Below, one piece after another: positions 18,446-28,132 of a DNA stretch of 64,000 nt. The number at the start of each line of letters is the position of its first letter. Position 1 is the first letter of the stretch. The stretch spans positions 1,798,001 through 1,862,000 of the forward strand of contig NZ_CP011533.1 of NCBI RefSeq assembly GCF_001704275.1. The letters run 5' to 3'. The stretch is from Streptomyces noursei ATCC 11455. GTDB taxonomy: Bacteria; Actinomycetota; Actinomycetes; Streptomycetales; Streptomycetaceae. The translations under genes were made by a program, and so were the position numbers. The notes beneath the pieces are model-generated. The model had not been told where the DNA came from, did not search any database, and worked only from the letters and a program-made list of their open reading frames with translations.

Positions 18446-18628
18446 TCAGCGGCCGAGCTGCTTGTGACCGACCCGGCGCAGCCGGCGCCGCTGGGAGGGG
18501 TCGAGCGTCAGATACGCGACGGCCGGGATCCCGACCATGACCAAGACGGCCGCCCAGAACGGCAGCAGCCACAGCAGGATCACTCCCACCGCGACGCCGC
18601 CGATCGCGACCTTCGCCTGTGTGGACAT
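18446..18628 (-). CDS. Small two-helix membrane protein, 60 aa
   Basis: Residues 8-22 and 25-41 are hydrophobic and the C-terminus is strongly basic (PSQRRRLRRVGHKQ), giving an inside-anchored hairpin topology. Proteins of this size and pattern are common in streptomycetes, but I know of no function. It faces away from the SNF2 helicase gene and shares a short divergent region with it. Confidence 0.6.
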   Translation of the reverse strand: MSTQAKVAIGGVAVGVILLWLLPFWAAVLVMVGIPAVAYLTLDPSQRRRLRRVGHKQLGR

Positions 18629-18776
18629 CCTTCACGCCCTTTCCGCGGCGCGTGCCGCGCTCTGTCGTATTCCATTGAACGCCGATTCACCGCCGGAGGT
18701 TCCCTCGACGGGCGGATCGTGCTGTACCCTCGGGCGCTCCACGCTCCAGTAGTCAAATTTGAGGAGTACCGGCCCG

Positions 18777-21700
18777 GTGGCTTCCCTCCCCTCGGTCACA
18801 CCCGCCCTGCTCTCCGATCTCTCCCCCTGCGCGGCAGTCTTTCTGCCGTCCGATCCGTCCCGGCTGGGACGCATCGCCTTCTGGCGCCCGGACGGCGAAC
18901 CCGTCCTGGGCGTCTCCGCCGACACCACGCCCGGTGGGGCCGGCGCGGACCGGCCGGCACTGGAGCAGCTGCCCGTCGCCCTGCCCAACGGGCCGGAGGA
19001 CGGCGACGCGGAGAACGGCAGCGGTGCAGACGGCGGCGTCACCGTGTGCACCGTGCCGGCCCTGGTGCTGCCGGTGGCCGCGGCGCTCCCCGTCCTCACC
19101 CGGATACGTGACGGCCGGCACACCCACCCGGCGGCGGCCTTCTGGGGCACCGCCGCCCTGCTGGCGCTCCGGCTCGCGGCCCGCGGCCGGCTGCTGCCCG
19201 GTCTCAGCCCCACCGACCACGACGCCTGGCGGGCCGGCCCGCTCGACCCGGAGGACGTCGCGCAGCTGCGCGACCTGGCCGCCGCCATGCCCCCGTACGC
19301 CCACGCCGCTCCGCTCCCGGGGACCGCCCCGGTGCGGCTGCCGGAACCCGAGCACCAGGTGCGGGCCTTCCTGGACGCGGTCGCCGACGGGCTGCCCCGT
19401 ACCCCCGCGGCCGAACTGGCCGCCGGCGGACCGGCCTTCGCCTCGCCCGCCCCGCAGCACATCCCGGAACAGCGCGCGTGGGCCGCGGAGGTCGCCGCCG
19501 GGCACGACGCGGGGGTGCGGATCTCGCTGCGGGTGGAGGTGCACGGGGCGGGCCCGGCCCCCATGGAGGCGCCGGACACGGAACCGTGGCGCCCGGATGC
19601 GGCGGAGCCGGATCGCGGACGCCCAACGGGCCCGCAGCATCCGGCCGGACCCGACGCGGGCCGGGGACCCGGCGCCGATCCTGACGTCACGTTCGCCGCC
19701 GTCGTGCAGGTCCACAGCGCGGCCGATCCCACGGTCGTCGCCGACGCCGCCGAGGTGTGGACCGGCACGGCACCGGCGGGGCGGGCGTTCGGCCCGCGGG
19801 CGCGGGCGGAGACCCTGCTGACGCTGCGCCGGGCGGCCGCCGCCTGGGCGGCGCTGACCCCACTGCTGTCCGCGGCGGTGCCGGACGCACTGGAGCTGGC
19901 GGACGAGGAGGTCGCCGAGTTGCTGGGCCCGGCGTCCGGTGCGCTGGCCGCCGCCGGGGTCCGGGTCCACTGGCCGGAGGAGTTCGCCCGGACGCTGACC
20001 ACGCGGGCCGTGGTGGGGCCGCCCGACGGGCCGGACGCCGCCGCGTACGGGCCCGGGGCCGGCGGGGCGCCGTCACTGGTCTCCGCCGACGCACTGCTCT
20101 CCTTCAGTTGGCGGTTCGCCATCGGTGACCAGGAGATCGACCGGACGGAGCTGGACCGGCTCGCCGAGGCGCGCCGCCCCCTGGTACGGCTGCGCGGCCG
20201 GTGGGTCCTGGTGGACCCGGAGGCGGTGCGCGCCGCCCGGGACCGCAAGGACCACACCGTCACCCCGTTGGACGCCCTGGGCGCCGCGCTCACCGGCAGC
20301 ACGGAGGACGAGGCCGGGCACCGGGTGGAGGTCCAGGCGTCCGGCTGGCTCGCCCGGTTGCGCGACCGGCTGGCCGACCCGGATGCCGCCGGGGGCCCGG
20401 CGATCGGCCAGCCCCCGGAGCTCGCCGCGACCCTGCGCGACTACCAGGTGCGCGGCCTGAGTTGGCTGCACCGGATGACCTCGCTCGGCCTCGGCGGCTG
20501 TCTGGCCGACGACATGGGCCTGGGCAAGACCATCACGTTGATCGCCCTGCACCTGCACCGGCAGGCCGATCCGGAGTCGGCCGGACCCACGCTCGTCGTC
20601 TGCCCCACCTCCCTCATGGGCAACTGGCAACGGGAGATCGAGAAGTTCGCGCCGGGGACGCCGGTGCGCCGTTTCCATACCGGGCGGCGCAACCTGGCGG
20701 ACCTGGCCGACGGGGAGTTCGTCCTCACCACCTACGGGACGATGAGACTGGACACCGCCAGACTGGCGGAGGTCGGCTGGGGACTGGTCGTCGCCGACGA
20801 GGCGCAGCACGTCAAGAATCCCTTCTCGGCCACCGCCCGGGCACTGCGCGCCCTGCCCGCCACGGCCCGGGTGGCGCTGACCGGCACGCCCGTGGAGAAC
20901 AACCTGTCGGAGCTGTGGGCGATCCTGGACTGGACGACGCCGGGGTTTCTGGGGCCGCTGGCCCGGTTCCGCAGGCAGCACGCGCAGGCCATCGAGGGCG
21001 GCCCGGCCGGTTCGCCGGAGGCCGCCGCGGCGGCCGAGCGGCTGGCCCGGCTGGTGCGGCCCTTCCTGCTGCGCCGGCGCAAGTCCGACCCGGGGATCGC
21101 GCCGGAGTTGCCGCCCAAGACGGAGACCGACCGGGCGGTGGCGCTCACCGCGGAACAGGTCGGGCTGTACGAGGCGGTGGTGCGCGAGGGGCTCGGCGAG
21201 ATCGCCGGGTCGGCCGGCCTCGCGCGCCGTGGCCTGGTGGTGAAGTTGCTGACCGCGCTCAAGCAGATCTGCAACCACCCCGGGCACTACCTCAAGGAGC
21301 CGCCGGGCGGACCGGACGCCGGAACCGCGCGGTTCGCCGGGCGGTCGGGGAAGGCCGAGTTGCTCGACGAACTGCTCGACACCCTGCTCGCCGAGGGCGC
21401 CAGCGTCCTGGTGTTCACGCAGTACGTCCAGATGGCGCGGCTGCTGGCGGAACACCTGGCGGCGCGCGGGGTGCCGGCCCAACTCCTGCACGGCGGAACA
21501 CCGGTGGCCCGACGGGAGGAGCTGGTGCGGCGCTTCCAGGACGGGGCGGTGCCGGTGTTCCTGCTGTCCTTGAAGGCGGCGGGGACGGGCCTGAACCTCA
21601 CCCGGGCGTCGCATGTCGTGCACTTCGACCGCTGGTGGAACCCGGCGGTCGAGGCGCAGGCCACCGACCGCGCGTATCGGATCGGGCAGACCCAGCCGGT

Positions 21701-21872
21701 GCAGGTCCACCGGATGGTCACCGAGGGCACGGTCGAGGACCGGATCGCCGCGCTGCTCTCCCGTAAACAGCAGCTGGCGGACGCGGTCCTGGGTTCCGGC
21801 GAGGCGGCGCTGACCGAACTCACCGATGCCGAGCTGGCGGACCTGGTCGCCCTGCGGGGGAGCGAGCGATGA
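18777..21872 (+). CDS. SNF2-family DEAD/DEAH-box helicase
   Basis: A 1031-residue Swi2/Snf2-type ATPase. The N-terminal 540 residues are the actinobacterial SNF2-associated region, with an acidic, Pro-rich insertion. The ATPase core shows LRDYQVRGLSWL (Q motif, about residue 555), DDMGLGKTITL (Walker A), VVADEAQHVKNP (Walker B, DEAQ variant), LTGTPVENNLSELW (motif III) and the C-terminal motif VI region ATDRAYRIGQTQ. Such proteins translocate on duplex nucleic acid. GAGGAG lies 10 bases before the GTG at 18777. The stop overlaps the start of a SWIM zinc-finger gene, so the two products probably act together. Confidence 0.92.
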   Translation: MASLPSVTPALLSDLSPCAAVFLPSDPSRLGRIAFWRPDGEPVLGVSADTTPGGAGADRPALEQLPVALPNGPEDGDAENGSGADGGVTVCTVPALVLPVAAALPVLTRIRDGRHTHPAAAFWGTAALLALRLAARGRLLPGLSPTDHDAWRAGPLDPEDVAQLRDLAAAMPPYAHAAPLPGTAPVRLPEPEHQVRAFLDAVADGLPRTPAAELAAGGPAFASPAPQHIPEQRAWAAEVAAGHDAGVRISLRVEVHGAGPAPMEAPDTEPWRPDAAEPDRGRPTGPQHPAGPDAGRGPGADPDVTFAAVVQVHSAADPTVVADAAEVWTGTAPAGRAFGPRARAETLLTLRRAAAAWAALTPLLSAAVPDALELADEEVAELLGPASGALAAAGVRVHWPEEFARTLTTRAVVGPPDGPDAAAYGPGAGGAPSLVSADALLSFSWRFAIGDQEIDRTELDRLAEARRPLVRLRGRWVLVDPEAVRAARDRKDHTVTPLDALGAALTGSTEDEAGHRVEVQASGWLARLRDRLADPDAAGGPAIGQPPELAATLRDYQVRGLSWLHRMTSLGLGGCLADDMGLGKTITLIALHLHRQADPESAGPTLVVCPTSLMGNWQREIEKFAPGTPVRRFHTGRRNLADLADGEFVLTTYGTMRLDTARLAEVGWGLVVADEAQHVKNPFSATARALRALPATARVALTGTPVENNLSELWAILDWTTPGFLGPLARFRRQHAQAIEGGPAGSPEAAAAAERLARLVRPFLLRRRKSDPGIAPELPPKTETDRAVALTAEQVGLYEAVVREGLGEIAGSAGLARRGLVVKLLTALKQICNHPGHYLKEPPGGPDAGTARFAGRSGKAELLDELLDTLLAEGASVLVFTQYVQMARLLAEHLAARGVPAQLLHGGTPVARREELVRRFQDGAVPVFLLSLKAAGTGLNLTRASHVVHFDRWWNPAVEAQATDRAYRIGQTQPVQVHRMVTEGTVEDRIAALLSRKQQLADAVLGSGEAALTELTDAELADLVALRGSER

Positions 21873-23293
21873 CCGACACATATGAGGACCACAGGGGGAA
21901 GGACGGGCCGGTGCACGAGGACATGAAGGATGGGGACGCGGTGTACGGGAGCGGGGCCGGAGCGGCGGGGCCGGAGCGGACGTTCGCGGCGCTGCCGGTG
22001 GCGCGCGGCCAGGGCTTCGCGCGGACCTGGTGGGGACAGGCATGGCTCAAGGCCCTGGAGGACACCGCGTTGGACGGGGCGCAGCTGAAGCTGGGCCGAC
22101 GGCACGCGCGCGCCGGGGCGGTAGGCGCGGTCTCCGTACGGCCGGGCCGGATCACCGCCGTCATCGAGGACCGCGACCACACCCTGTACCGCTCCGACGT
22201 GCTGCTCCAGCAGTTGCCCCCGGCGGACTGGGACCGGCTGCTGGACGTCGTCGCGGACCGGTCCGGGCACCTCGCGGCACTACTGGACCGCGACATGCCG
22301 CCGGCCCTGGTGGAGGACGCGGCGGCGGCCGGGGTCGAACTCCTGCCGGGAATCGGCGACCTGGAGCCGGAGTGCGGCTGCGAGGCGTGGGACCACTGCG
22401 CGCATTCGGCGGCGCTGTGCTACCAGGTGGCGCGGCTGCTGGACCAGGATCCGTTCGTGCTGCTGCTGTTGCGCGGGCGGGGCGAGGAGGAACTCCTGGA
22501 CGAACTCCAGCGGCGCAGTGCCTCCCGGGGCGGGGCGGCGACCGGCCCGGCCGGTTCCGCCGGTGCGGACGCGGTCGGCATCCCCGCCACCGAGGCGTAC
22601 GCGGCGCGGGACGTCCTTCCGCCGCTGCCGCCGCCCCCCTCCCCGGTCGCGGTCCCCGGCCCGTCGCCGGCGCTCGGCGGTGGCGCCGCGCCGGCCCCCG
22701 GGGTGGCCCCGGACGCACTGGAGTTCCTGATCGGTGACGCGGCGGCGCGCGCTCGGCGGCTGCTGTCGGAGGCACTTTCGCCCTGGCACGCCGACAACCC
22801 GCCGGCGCCCGCTTTGACGCCCGCCCAGGACGCGGTGCGGCTGGCGGCGGCCGGGCCCGGCGCGGCCGTCGCGGCACGCCTGGCGGACGGTTCGGGGCGC
22901 GATGCGCGGGGCCTGGATCTGGCCGTACGGGCCTGGCGGTTGGGCGGTCCGGCCGGGCTGGCGGTCCTGGAGGAGGAGTGGACGCCGGCGCCCGAGGTGC
23001 TGTCCCGGGTGCGGGATCGGCTGGCGGCCGCCTGGGAGGACGAGGCGTCCCGGCCGCGGCTACGGGCCGCCGGGAACCGCTGGACGGTCGTGGGCGGCGG
23101 CACCCAGCTCCGCTATGGGCGCGACGGCCGCTGGTGGCCGTTCCGCAAGGAGAGCGGTCGGTGGGCGCCGGCCGGTCCGGCCGCGGACGATCCGGCGGCG
23201 GCGCTGGCCGCCCTCGCGGCCGACGTACCGGACGGGCACATGGAGCGGAATCGCACCACGGTGCGAGAAACATCACCTTTGGTCAGCCCTTGA
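21869..23293 (+). CDS. SWIM zinc-finger protein
   Basis: A 474-residue protein with the SWIM motif CGCEAWDHCAH (about residue 168), which fits CxCx(n)CxH for one zinc ion. The N-terminal FARTWWGQAWLKALED is typical of bacterial SWIM proteins that accompany SNF2 helicases. A Pro/Ala-rich linker (about residues 220-290) separates it from a C-terminal region of unknown fold. ATGA overlap with the helicase gene implies translational coupling and a shared job, probably on DNA. The stop codon lies inside a promoter-like element for the next gene. Confidence 0.87.
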   Translation: MTDTYEDHRGKDGPVHEDMKDGDAVYGSGAGAAGPERTFAALPVARGQGFARTWWGQAWLKALEDTALDGAQLKLGRRHARAGAVGAVSVRPGRITAVIEDRDHTLYRSDVLLQQLPPADWDRLLDVVADRSGHLAALLDRDMPPALVEDAAAAGVELLPGIGDLEPECGCEAWDHCAHSAALCYQVARLLDQDPFVLLLLRGRGEEELLDELQRRSASRGGAATGPAGSAGADAVGIPATEAYAARDVLPPLPPPPSPVAVPGPSPALGGGAAPAPGVAPDALEFLIGDAAARARRLLSEALSPWHADNPPAPALTPAQDAVRLAAAGPGAAVAARLADGSGRDARGLDLAVRAWRLGGPAGLAVLEEEWTPAPEVLSRVRDRLAAAWEDEASRPRLRAAGNRWTVVGGGTQLRYGRDGRWWPFRKESGRWAPAGPAADDPAAALAALAADVPDGHMERNRTTVRETSPLVSP

Positions 23294-23296
23294 CAC
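23277..23296 (+). promoter_or_regulatory. Promoter-like element with TTGACA, shared with the amidase gene
   Basis: CTTTGGTCAGCCCTTGACAC contains a consensus -35 hexamer at 23290-23295 and nearly repeats the sequence at 35060-35080. It overlaps the end of the SWIM gene, 172 bases before the yceI-type start. I see no clear -10 at the usual distance. Confidence 0.4.
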
Positions 23297-23467
23297 CTGA
23301 TGGTCAATTCGAGTCGACACCAATGACAGGATGGACCCGAATCCGCACCCATTTCGTGCGATTCATTCCGCGACGCTGCCCGCTTGAGTCCCCGTACGCC
23401 GGCTTCCGGCAGCCTGCGCCGCGTATGTCCACCCGTCGACCGATCCGACCGTTAGGCCCGTCCTGCC

Positions 23468-24340
23468 ATGCCGCTCGCCTTCCTCCGCCGCCTGCGCGAC
23501 CGTACGCCGCACAGCCCCCAGCCGACCCTCCCCCGCGGGGCGGGCGCGCTGGACCTGTGCGTCGACGATCCCGTCGGACTGCCGATGGCCGGGGCGGAGA
23601 TCTCGGTGCTGGACGCGGACGGCCGGGAGGCGATGGCCGGCCGGACGGACCCCAACGGCCGGCTGACCGTCACCCTGCCGCCCGGCGACTACCGGCTCCT
23701 GGTGACCTCCGACGGCTTCCGGCCGGTCCGCTGCGAGGCCCGGGTGACGGCGGGCGAGCGGACCGCGCCCCGCCCGATCACGCTGGAACTGGCGCCGGCA
23801 CTGCCGCTGCCCGAAGCCGGCCAGTGGCGGCTCGACCCCGACCACAGCGCCATCCGGTTCACCGCCCGGCACATCGGACTCGCCGAGATCCACGGCCGGT
23901 TCAACCACTTCGAGGGCGGGCTGTGGATCGGCGAGCGGATGCAGGACTCCCGGGTCGAGGTGACCATCGACGCGGCGAGCATCGACACCGGCGTGCGGAT
24001 GCGCGACGACCACCTGCGGTCGGCGGAGTTCCTGGACGTGGCCCGCTTCCCCCATCTCCAGTTCACCGGCGACCGGTTCGTCCACAAGGGAGGCAGCCGG
24101 TGGGCGGTGCAGGGCGTGCTCCATCTGCACGGCGTCAGCCGCACCGTCCAGTTGGACACCCGCTACCTGGGCATCGGTACCGGCATCATGGGCGAGACCC
24201 GCACCGCGTGCCAGGCCGTCACCGAGCTGCACCGCGAGGACTTCACCCTGGACTGGCGCAAGATGCTGGCCAGGGGCATCGCCGCGATCGGCGCTACGAT
24301 CCGGATCGAGCTGGACATCCAGGCGGTCCGGCCCGAGTAA
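23468..24340 (+). CDS. YceI-family protein with N-terminal carboxypeptidase-regulatory-like domain
   Basis: A 290-residue fusion. Residues about 25-115 form a beta-sandwich resembling carboxypeptidase regulatory domains (GAEISVLDADGRE, then LPPGDYRLLVTSDGF). Residues about 120-287 are a YceI lipocalin-like barrel (WRLDPDHSAIRFTARHIGL, HLHGVSRTVQLD), a fold that binds isoprenoid or lipid ligands in other bacteria. There is no signal peptide, so it is probably cytosolic, unlike the periplasmic E. coli YceI. The ligand is unknown. mmuM follows after 24 bases, probably on the same transcript. Confidence 0.87.
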   Translation: MPLAFLRRLRDRTPHSPQPTLPRGAGALDLCVDDPVGLPMAGAEISVLDADGREAMAGRTDPNGRLTVTLPPGDYRLLVTSDGFRPVRCEARVTAGERTAPRPITLELAPALPLPEAGQWRLDPDHSAIRFTARHIGLAEIHGRFNHFEGGLWIGERMQDSRVEVTIDAASIDTGVRMRDDHLRSAEFLDVARFPHLQFTGDRFVHKGGSRWAVQGVLHLHGVSRTVQLDTRYLGIGTGIMGETRTACQAVTELHREDFTLDWRKMLARGIAAIGATIRIELDIQAVRPE

Positions 24341-24364
24341 CAGCCGCACGGAAGAGGGTGCCCC

Positions 24365-25291
24365 ATGGCCGGCCCATCGCCCCAGCCACCGTTCGCCGAG
24401 GCGCTCGCCGCCGGACCGGTCGTCCTCGATGGCGGGCTGTCCAACCAACTGGAAGCGGACGGCCACGACCTGAGCGACGCCCTGTGGTCGGCCCGGCTGC
24501 TCGCCGAGGAACCGGAAGCCGTGGTGCGGGCCCACCTGGCCTACTACGAGGCGGGCGCCCAGGTGGCCATCACCTCCAGCTACCAGGCCACGTTCGAGGG
24601 GTTCGCCCGGCGCGGCACCGGCCCGGAGGACGCCGCCGGGCTGCTGCGCCGCAGCGTCGGACTGGCCCGCGAGGCGGCGGCGCGGGCGCACGCCGCCGGG
24701 GTCGCCGGGCCGCTCTACGTCGCCGCGTCGGCGGGCCCGTACGGCGCGATGCTCGCCGACGGCTCCGAATACCGCGGCCGGTACGGGCTGTCCGTGGACG
24801 ACCTGGTGCGCTTCCACCGGCCGCGCCTGGAGGTCCTGGCGGCCGCCCGGCCCGACGTGCTCGCCCTGGAGACGGTGCCGGACGCGGACGAGGCGCGGGC
24901 GCTGCTGCGCGCGGTCCGCGGCCTCGGCGTCCCGGCCTACCTGTCGTACAGCATCGCCGGCGACCGCACCCGCGCCGGGCAACCGCTGGCCGAGGCGTTC
25001 GCCTGCGCGGCGGACGCGGACGAGGTGATCGCGGTCGGGGTGAACTGCTGCGCGCCGGACGACGCCGACCGGGCGGTGGCGGTCGCGGCCCGGGTCACCG
25101 GCAAGCCGGTGGTGGTCTATCCCAACAGCGGGGAGAGCTGGGACGCCACGGCCCGCGGCTGGCACGGCAGCCCGACCTTCCACGCGGACCGGGTGGCCGG
25201 CTGGGTCGCGGACGGCGCTCGGTTGATCGGCGGTTGCTGCCGGGTGGGCCCGGACGCCATCGCCGAACTGGCGGCGGCACTGGGCCGCTGA
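24365..25291 (+). CDS. mmuM: Homocysteine S-methyltransferase
   Basis: A 308-residue barrel enzyme that transfers a methyl group from S-methylmethionine (or SAM) to homocysteine, giving methionine. Zinc-ligand cysteines appear as GVNCC (about residue 222) and GGCCR (about 286), as in MmuM and betaine-homocysteine methyltransferase. VLDGGLSNQLEADGHDL near the start and SYQATFEGFARRG (about 77) are family landmarks. No mmuP-type permease gene is adjacent; the nearest transporter genes are an amino-acid ABC importer downstream. GAGGG precedes the ATG. Confidence 0.92.
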   Translation: MAGPSPQPPFAEALAAGPVVLDGGLSNQLEADGHDLSDALWSARLLAEEPEAVVRAHLAYYEAGAQVAITSSYQATFEGFARRGTGPEDAAGLLRRSVGLAREAAARAHAAGVAGPLYVAASAGPYGAMLADGSEYRGRYGLSVDDLVRFHRPRLEVLAAARPDVLALETVPDADEARALLRAVRGLGVPAYLSYSIAGDRTRAGQPLAEAFACAADADEVIAVGVNCCAPDDADRAVAVAARVTGKPVVVYPNSGESWDATARGWHGSPTFHADRVAGWVADGARLIGGCCRVGPDAIAELAAALGR

Positions 25292-25617
25292 CCGGGCGGG
25301 AAAACGGGCGGCGGCACCCCGGCCGGCCCCGGCCGTCGTCGCCACCTGGGCACGGCGTGCGGCCCGCGGCAGACAGGTGCTCTGCTACAGCACCGGCGTC
25401 ACCCACCACGCCTCCCGGTCGGTGGCCTGGACCTTGGGCCTCACCCCGCCCGGCTGACTCTGGACCCTGCGCTGAGCGATCGCCGTCCTGACAGGCCAGG
25501 GGCGTTACCCAGCCGCAACGGACGCACCGGCGACAGAAGTGCCGGCCGATGGCAGGATGCAGGCCAACTCGCCACACCTCCGGCCCGGTTGACCGTCACG
25601 GCACTCTTGGAGGACCT
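25292..25617. other. Intergenic region without a recognisable gene
   Basis: These 326 bases separate mmuM from the amino-acid ABC importer. No ORF with normal codon use is visible. GC-rich short repeats just after mmuM could form weak hairpins. The promoter of the importer should lie here but I cannot place it. Confidence 0.5.
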
Positions 25618-26397
25618 GTGACCGCTCGCTCCGCGTTGCCCGTTCTGGCCGCCGCCGCGGCCGCCGCCCTCCTGGCGGGATGCACCAGCACCGCGCCCGT
25701 CGGACAGCAGGGCCGGGGGCCGGAACTGGTCCGCCCCGGAGCGCTCCTGACCTGCACCCACCTCCCCTACGCCCCCTTCCAGGTCAAGCGCGACGGCAAG
25801 GTCGTCGGGTTCGACGTGGACCTGGTGGACCTGGTGGCCAAGGACCTGCACGTCACCCAGCAGATCATCAACACCCCCTTCGAAGGCATCGAGACCGGCC
25901 AGGACTTCGCCATCCGCACCTGCGACCTCGCCGCCGCGGGCATGACCATCACCCCCGCCCGCGCGAAGGTCATGGACTTCTCCGACCCGTATTTCAACGC
26001 CACCCAGGCACTCCTGGTGAAGCGCGGCACCTCGGTGAAGAAGATCGAGGACCTGAAGGGCAGGAAGCTCGGCTACCAGAAGGCCACCACCGGCGCGCTC
26101 TACGCCAAGGCACACGGAAAAGGCGTCGAACTGGTCGAGTTCGAGGACGTCGGCCTGCTGCTGACCGCGGTCGGATCCGGGCAGGTCGACGCCGGGATCA
26201 ACGACAACGGCGTGCTCCTCGACTACGCGAAGCACAACCCGGACACCCACGTGGCGGCGGAGTTCGACACCGGCGAGCACTACGGCTTCGGCGTGCGGAA
26301 GGGCAACGACGCGCTGCGGAAGCGCATCAACGAGGTCCTCGCACGGGCGAAGAAGGACGGGAGCTACGACCGGATCCACCGGAAGTGGTTCGGCTGA
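25618..26397 (+). CDS. Amino-acid ABC transporter substrate-binding lipoprotein
   Basis: A 259-residue family 3 solute-binding protein. The signal peptide ends in a lipobox (LLAGC, cysteine at about residue 21), so it is membrane-tethered outside the cell. Ligand-binding landmarks are FQVKRDGKVVGFDVDLVD, GMTITPARAKVMDFSDPYF and GLLLTAVGSGQVDAGINDN. It should bind a polar amino acid; which one cannot be read. GGAGG lies 5 bases before the GTG. It is followed by a permease (stop and start share one base) and an ATPase, the standard three-part importer. Confidence 0.92.
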   Translation: MTARSALPVLAAAAAAALLAGCTSTAPVGQQGRGPELVRPGALLTCTHLPYAPFQVKRDGKVVGFDVDLVDLVAKDLHVTQQIINTPFEGIETGQDFAIRTCDLAAAGMTITPARAKVMDFSDPYFNATQALLVKRGTSVKKIEDLKGRKLGYQKATTGALYAKAHGKGVELVEFEDVGLLLTAVGSGQVDAGINDNGVLLDYAKHNPDTHVAAEFDTGEHYGFGVRKGNDALRKRINEVLARAKKDGSYDRIHRKWFG

Positions 26398-27188
26398 TGC
26401 CCCGGCCCCTGTCCAGGCGCCGCCGGGCGCGGCTGGTCCGCGGCGCGCAGTACGGCGTGCTGGTGGCCGCGGTGGCGGCCCTCACCCTGGCCGCCGACTG
26501 GCGCCGGCTGGGATCGGCTTTCTTCGACGTCTCCGTCGCCACGGCGCTGTTCCCCGACATCGTCACCACCGCGCTGGTCAACACCGTGCGCTACACCCTG
26601 CTCGGTTTCGGTTTCGGGCTCGCGCTCGGGCTGGTCCTCGCCCTGATGCGGCTCTCCTCGGTGCCTCCGTACCGGTGGCTCGCGGTGACCTACATCGAGT
26701 TCTTCCGCGGGATCCCCGCCCTGCTGGTGTTCATCGCGCTCGGCTTCGGGGTGCCGCTGGCCTTCCAGGTCGCCCTCGACCAGGGCGTCACGGTGATGCT
26801 GTCGCTGGGGCTGGTGGGCGCGGCCTACATGGCGGAGACGATCCGGGCCGGTATCCGGGCCGTGCCCAAGGGGCAGACGGAGGCGGCGCGTTCGCTGGGC
26901 ATGTCGCAGGGCCGGGCGATGGTCTCGATCGTCGTACCGCAGGCGTTCCGGATCGTGCTGCCACCGCTGACCAACGAGCTGATCCTGCTGACGAAGGACT
27001 CCTCGCTGGTGTACCTGCTGGGCCTGTCGCTCTCCCAGTTCGAGCTGGCCAACTTCGGGCGGGACGCGCTCAACGAGCACAAGAGCCTCACCCCGGTACT
27101 GGTCGCGGGGCTGCTGTACCTGGTGATCACCCTGCCACTGGGCCAGTTGGTCCGGCGGTTGGAGGCCCGCACGGCGAAGGCCCGGTGA
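26397..27188 (+). CDS. Amino-acid ABC transporter permease
   Basis: A 263-residue HisM/GlnP-type membrane subunit. After a basic N-terminus there are about five to six helices, with [14 protein letters not shown] at the start of the conserved part, [10 protein letters not shown], and the ATPase-contact (EAA) loop around [17 protein letters not shown]. It starts within the stop codon of the binding-protein gene (TGATG), indicating tight coupling. Confidence 0.93.
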   Translation: MPRPLSRRRRARLVRGAQYGVLVAAVAALTLAADWRRLGSAFFDVSVATALFPDIVTTALVNTVRYTLLGFGFGLALGLVLALMRLSSVPPYRWLAVTYIEFFRGIPALLVFIALGFGVPLAFQVALDQGVTVMLSLGLVGAAYMAETIRAGIRAVPKGQTEAARSLGMSQGRAMVSIVVPQAFRIVLPPLTNELILLTKDSSLVYLLGLSLSQFELANFGRDALNEHKSLTPVLVAGLLYLVITLPLGQLVRRLEARTAKAR

Positions 27189-27246
27189 CGGCGCGCGTGT
27201 ACGGGCGGGAACGGAAGCAGCGGCGCCACGGCGGGCAGGGGGCGGG

Positions 27247-28092
27247 ATGACCGGCGACGGGGACGGCAACGGCGAGAACGCCATCGAGGTGCGCGGGCTG
27301 CACAAGGCGTTCGGCGCGCTGGAGGTGCTGCGCGGGATCGACTTCTCGGTCGCGCGGGGCGAGGTGGTGTGCGTCATCGGACCGTCCGGTTCCGGGAAGT
27401 CGACGCTGCTGCGCTGTGTGAACCTGCTGGAGGAGCCGACCGCCGGCCGGATCACCGTCGCCGGCACCGAGGTCACCGACCCGGAGGTGGACATCGACCG
27501 GGTGCGGCGCCGGATCGGGATGGTGTTCCAGTCCTTCAACCTCTTCCCGCACCTGACTGCGCTGGAGAATCTGACCATCGCCCAGCGCCGGGTGCTGCGC
27601 CGCGACCGGCCGACGGCCGCGCGGATCGCCCGCGACCAGCTGGCGCGGGTCGGACTGGGCGACAAGGAGGCCGCCTACCCGGCGCAGCTGTCGGGCGGCC
27701 AGCAGCAACGGGTGGCCATCGCCCGGGCACTGGCGATGGACCCGGAGCTGATGCTCTTCGACGAGCCGACCTCGGCCCTCGACCCGGAACTCGTCGGCGA
27801 TGTGCTGGCGGTGATGCGGGCGCTGGCCCGGGACGGGATGACGATGCTGGTCGTCACGCACGAGATGGGATTCGCCCGGGAGGTCGCCGACCGGGTGGTC
27901 TTCATGGACGGCGGGCTGGTCGTCGAGGAGGGCACCCCGGGACAGGTGGTGGGCGCTCCCCGGCACGAGCGGACCCGGGCGTTCCTCTCACGCGTCCTGG
28001 ACCCGGCGGCGGCCGAGGTGGACGGGACTGACGGCACGGACACGGCAGACGGGACGGACGGCACCGGGCCGACCACCGGGCGGCGGACCTGA
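27247..28092 (+). CDS. Amino-acid ABC transporter ATP-binding protein
   Basis: A 281-residue GlnQ/HisP-type ATPase powering the importer encoded upstream. Walker [10 protein letters not shown] (about residue 45), Q-loop [10 protein letters not shown], signature [15 protein letters not shown], Walker [13 protein letters not shown] and the H-loop [12 protein letters not shown] are all canonical. About 25 Asp/Gly/Thr-rich residues follow the normal end of the domain ([13 protein letters not shown]) and look disordered. It converges on the septum-formation gene. Confidence 0.93.
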   Translation: MTGDGDGNGENAIEVRGLHKAFGALEVLRGIDFSVARGEVVCVIGPSGSGKSTLLRCVNLLEEPTAGRITVAGTEVTDPEVDIDRVRRRIGMVFQSFNLFPHLTALENLTIAQRRVLRRDRPTAARIARDQLARVGLGDKEAAYPAQLSGGQQQRVAIARALAMDPELMLFDEPTSALDPELVGDVLAVMRALARDGMTMLVVTHEMGFAREVADRVVFMDGGLVVEEGTPGQVVGAPRHERTRAFLSRVLDPAAAEVDGTDGTDTADGTDGTGPTTGRRT

Positions 28093-28132
28093 CGCCGCCG
28101 CCCGTCCCCGCGGCCCGGTGCTCCGGACCGGC

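Noticed and set aside
28115..28131. Hairpin between the amino-acid ABC importer and septum-formation genes
   Set aside because: The stem is only 5 base pairs (CCGGT/ACCGG), too short to call a terminator in DNA of this GC content.
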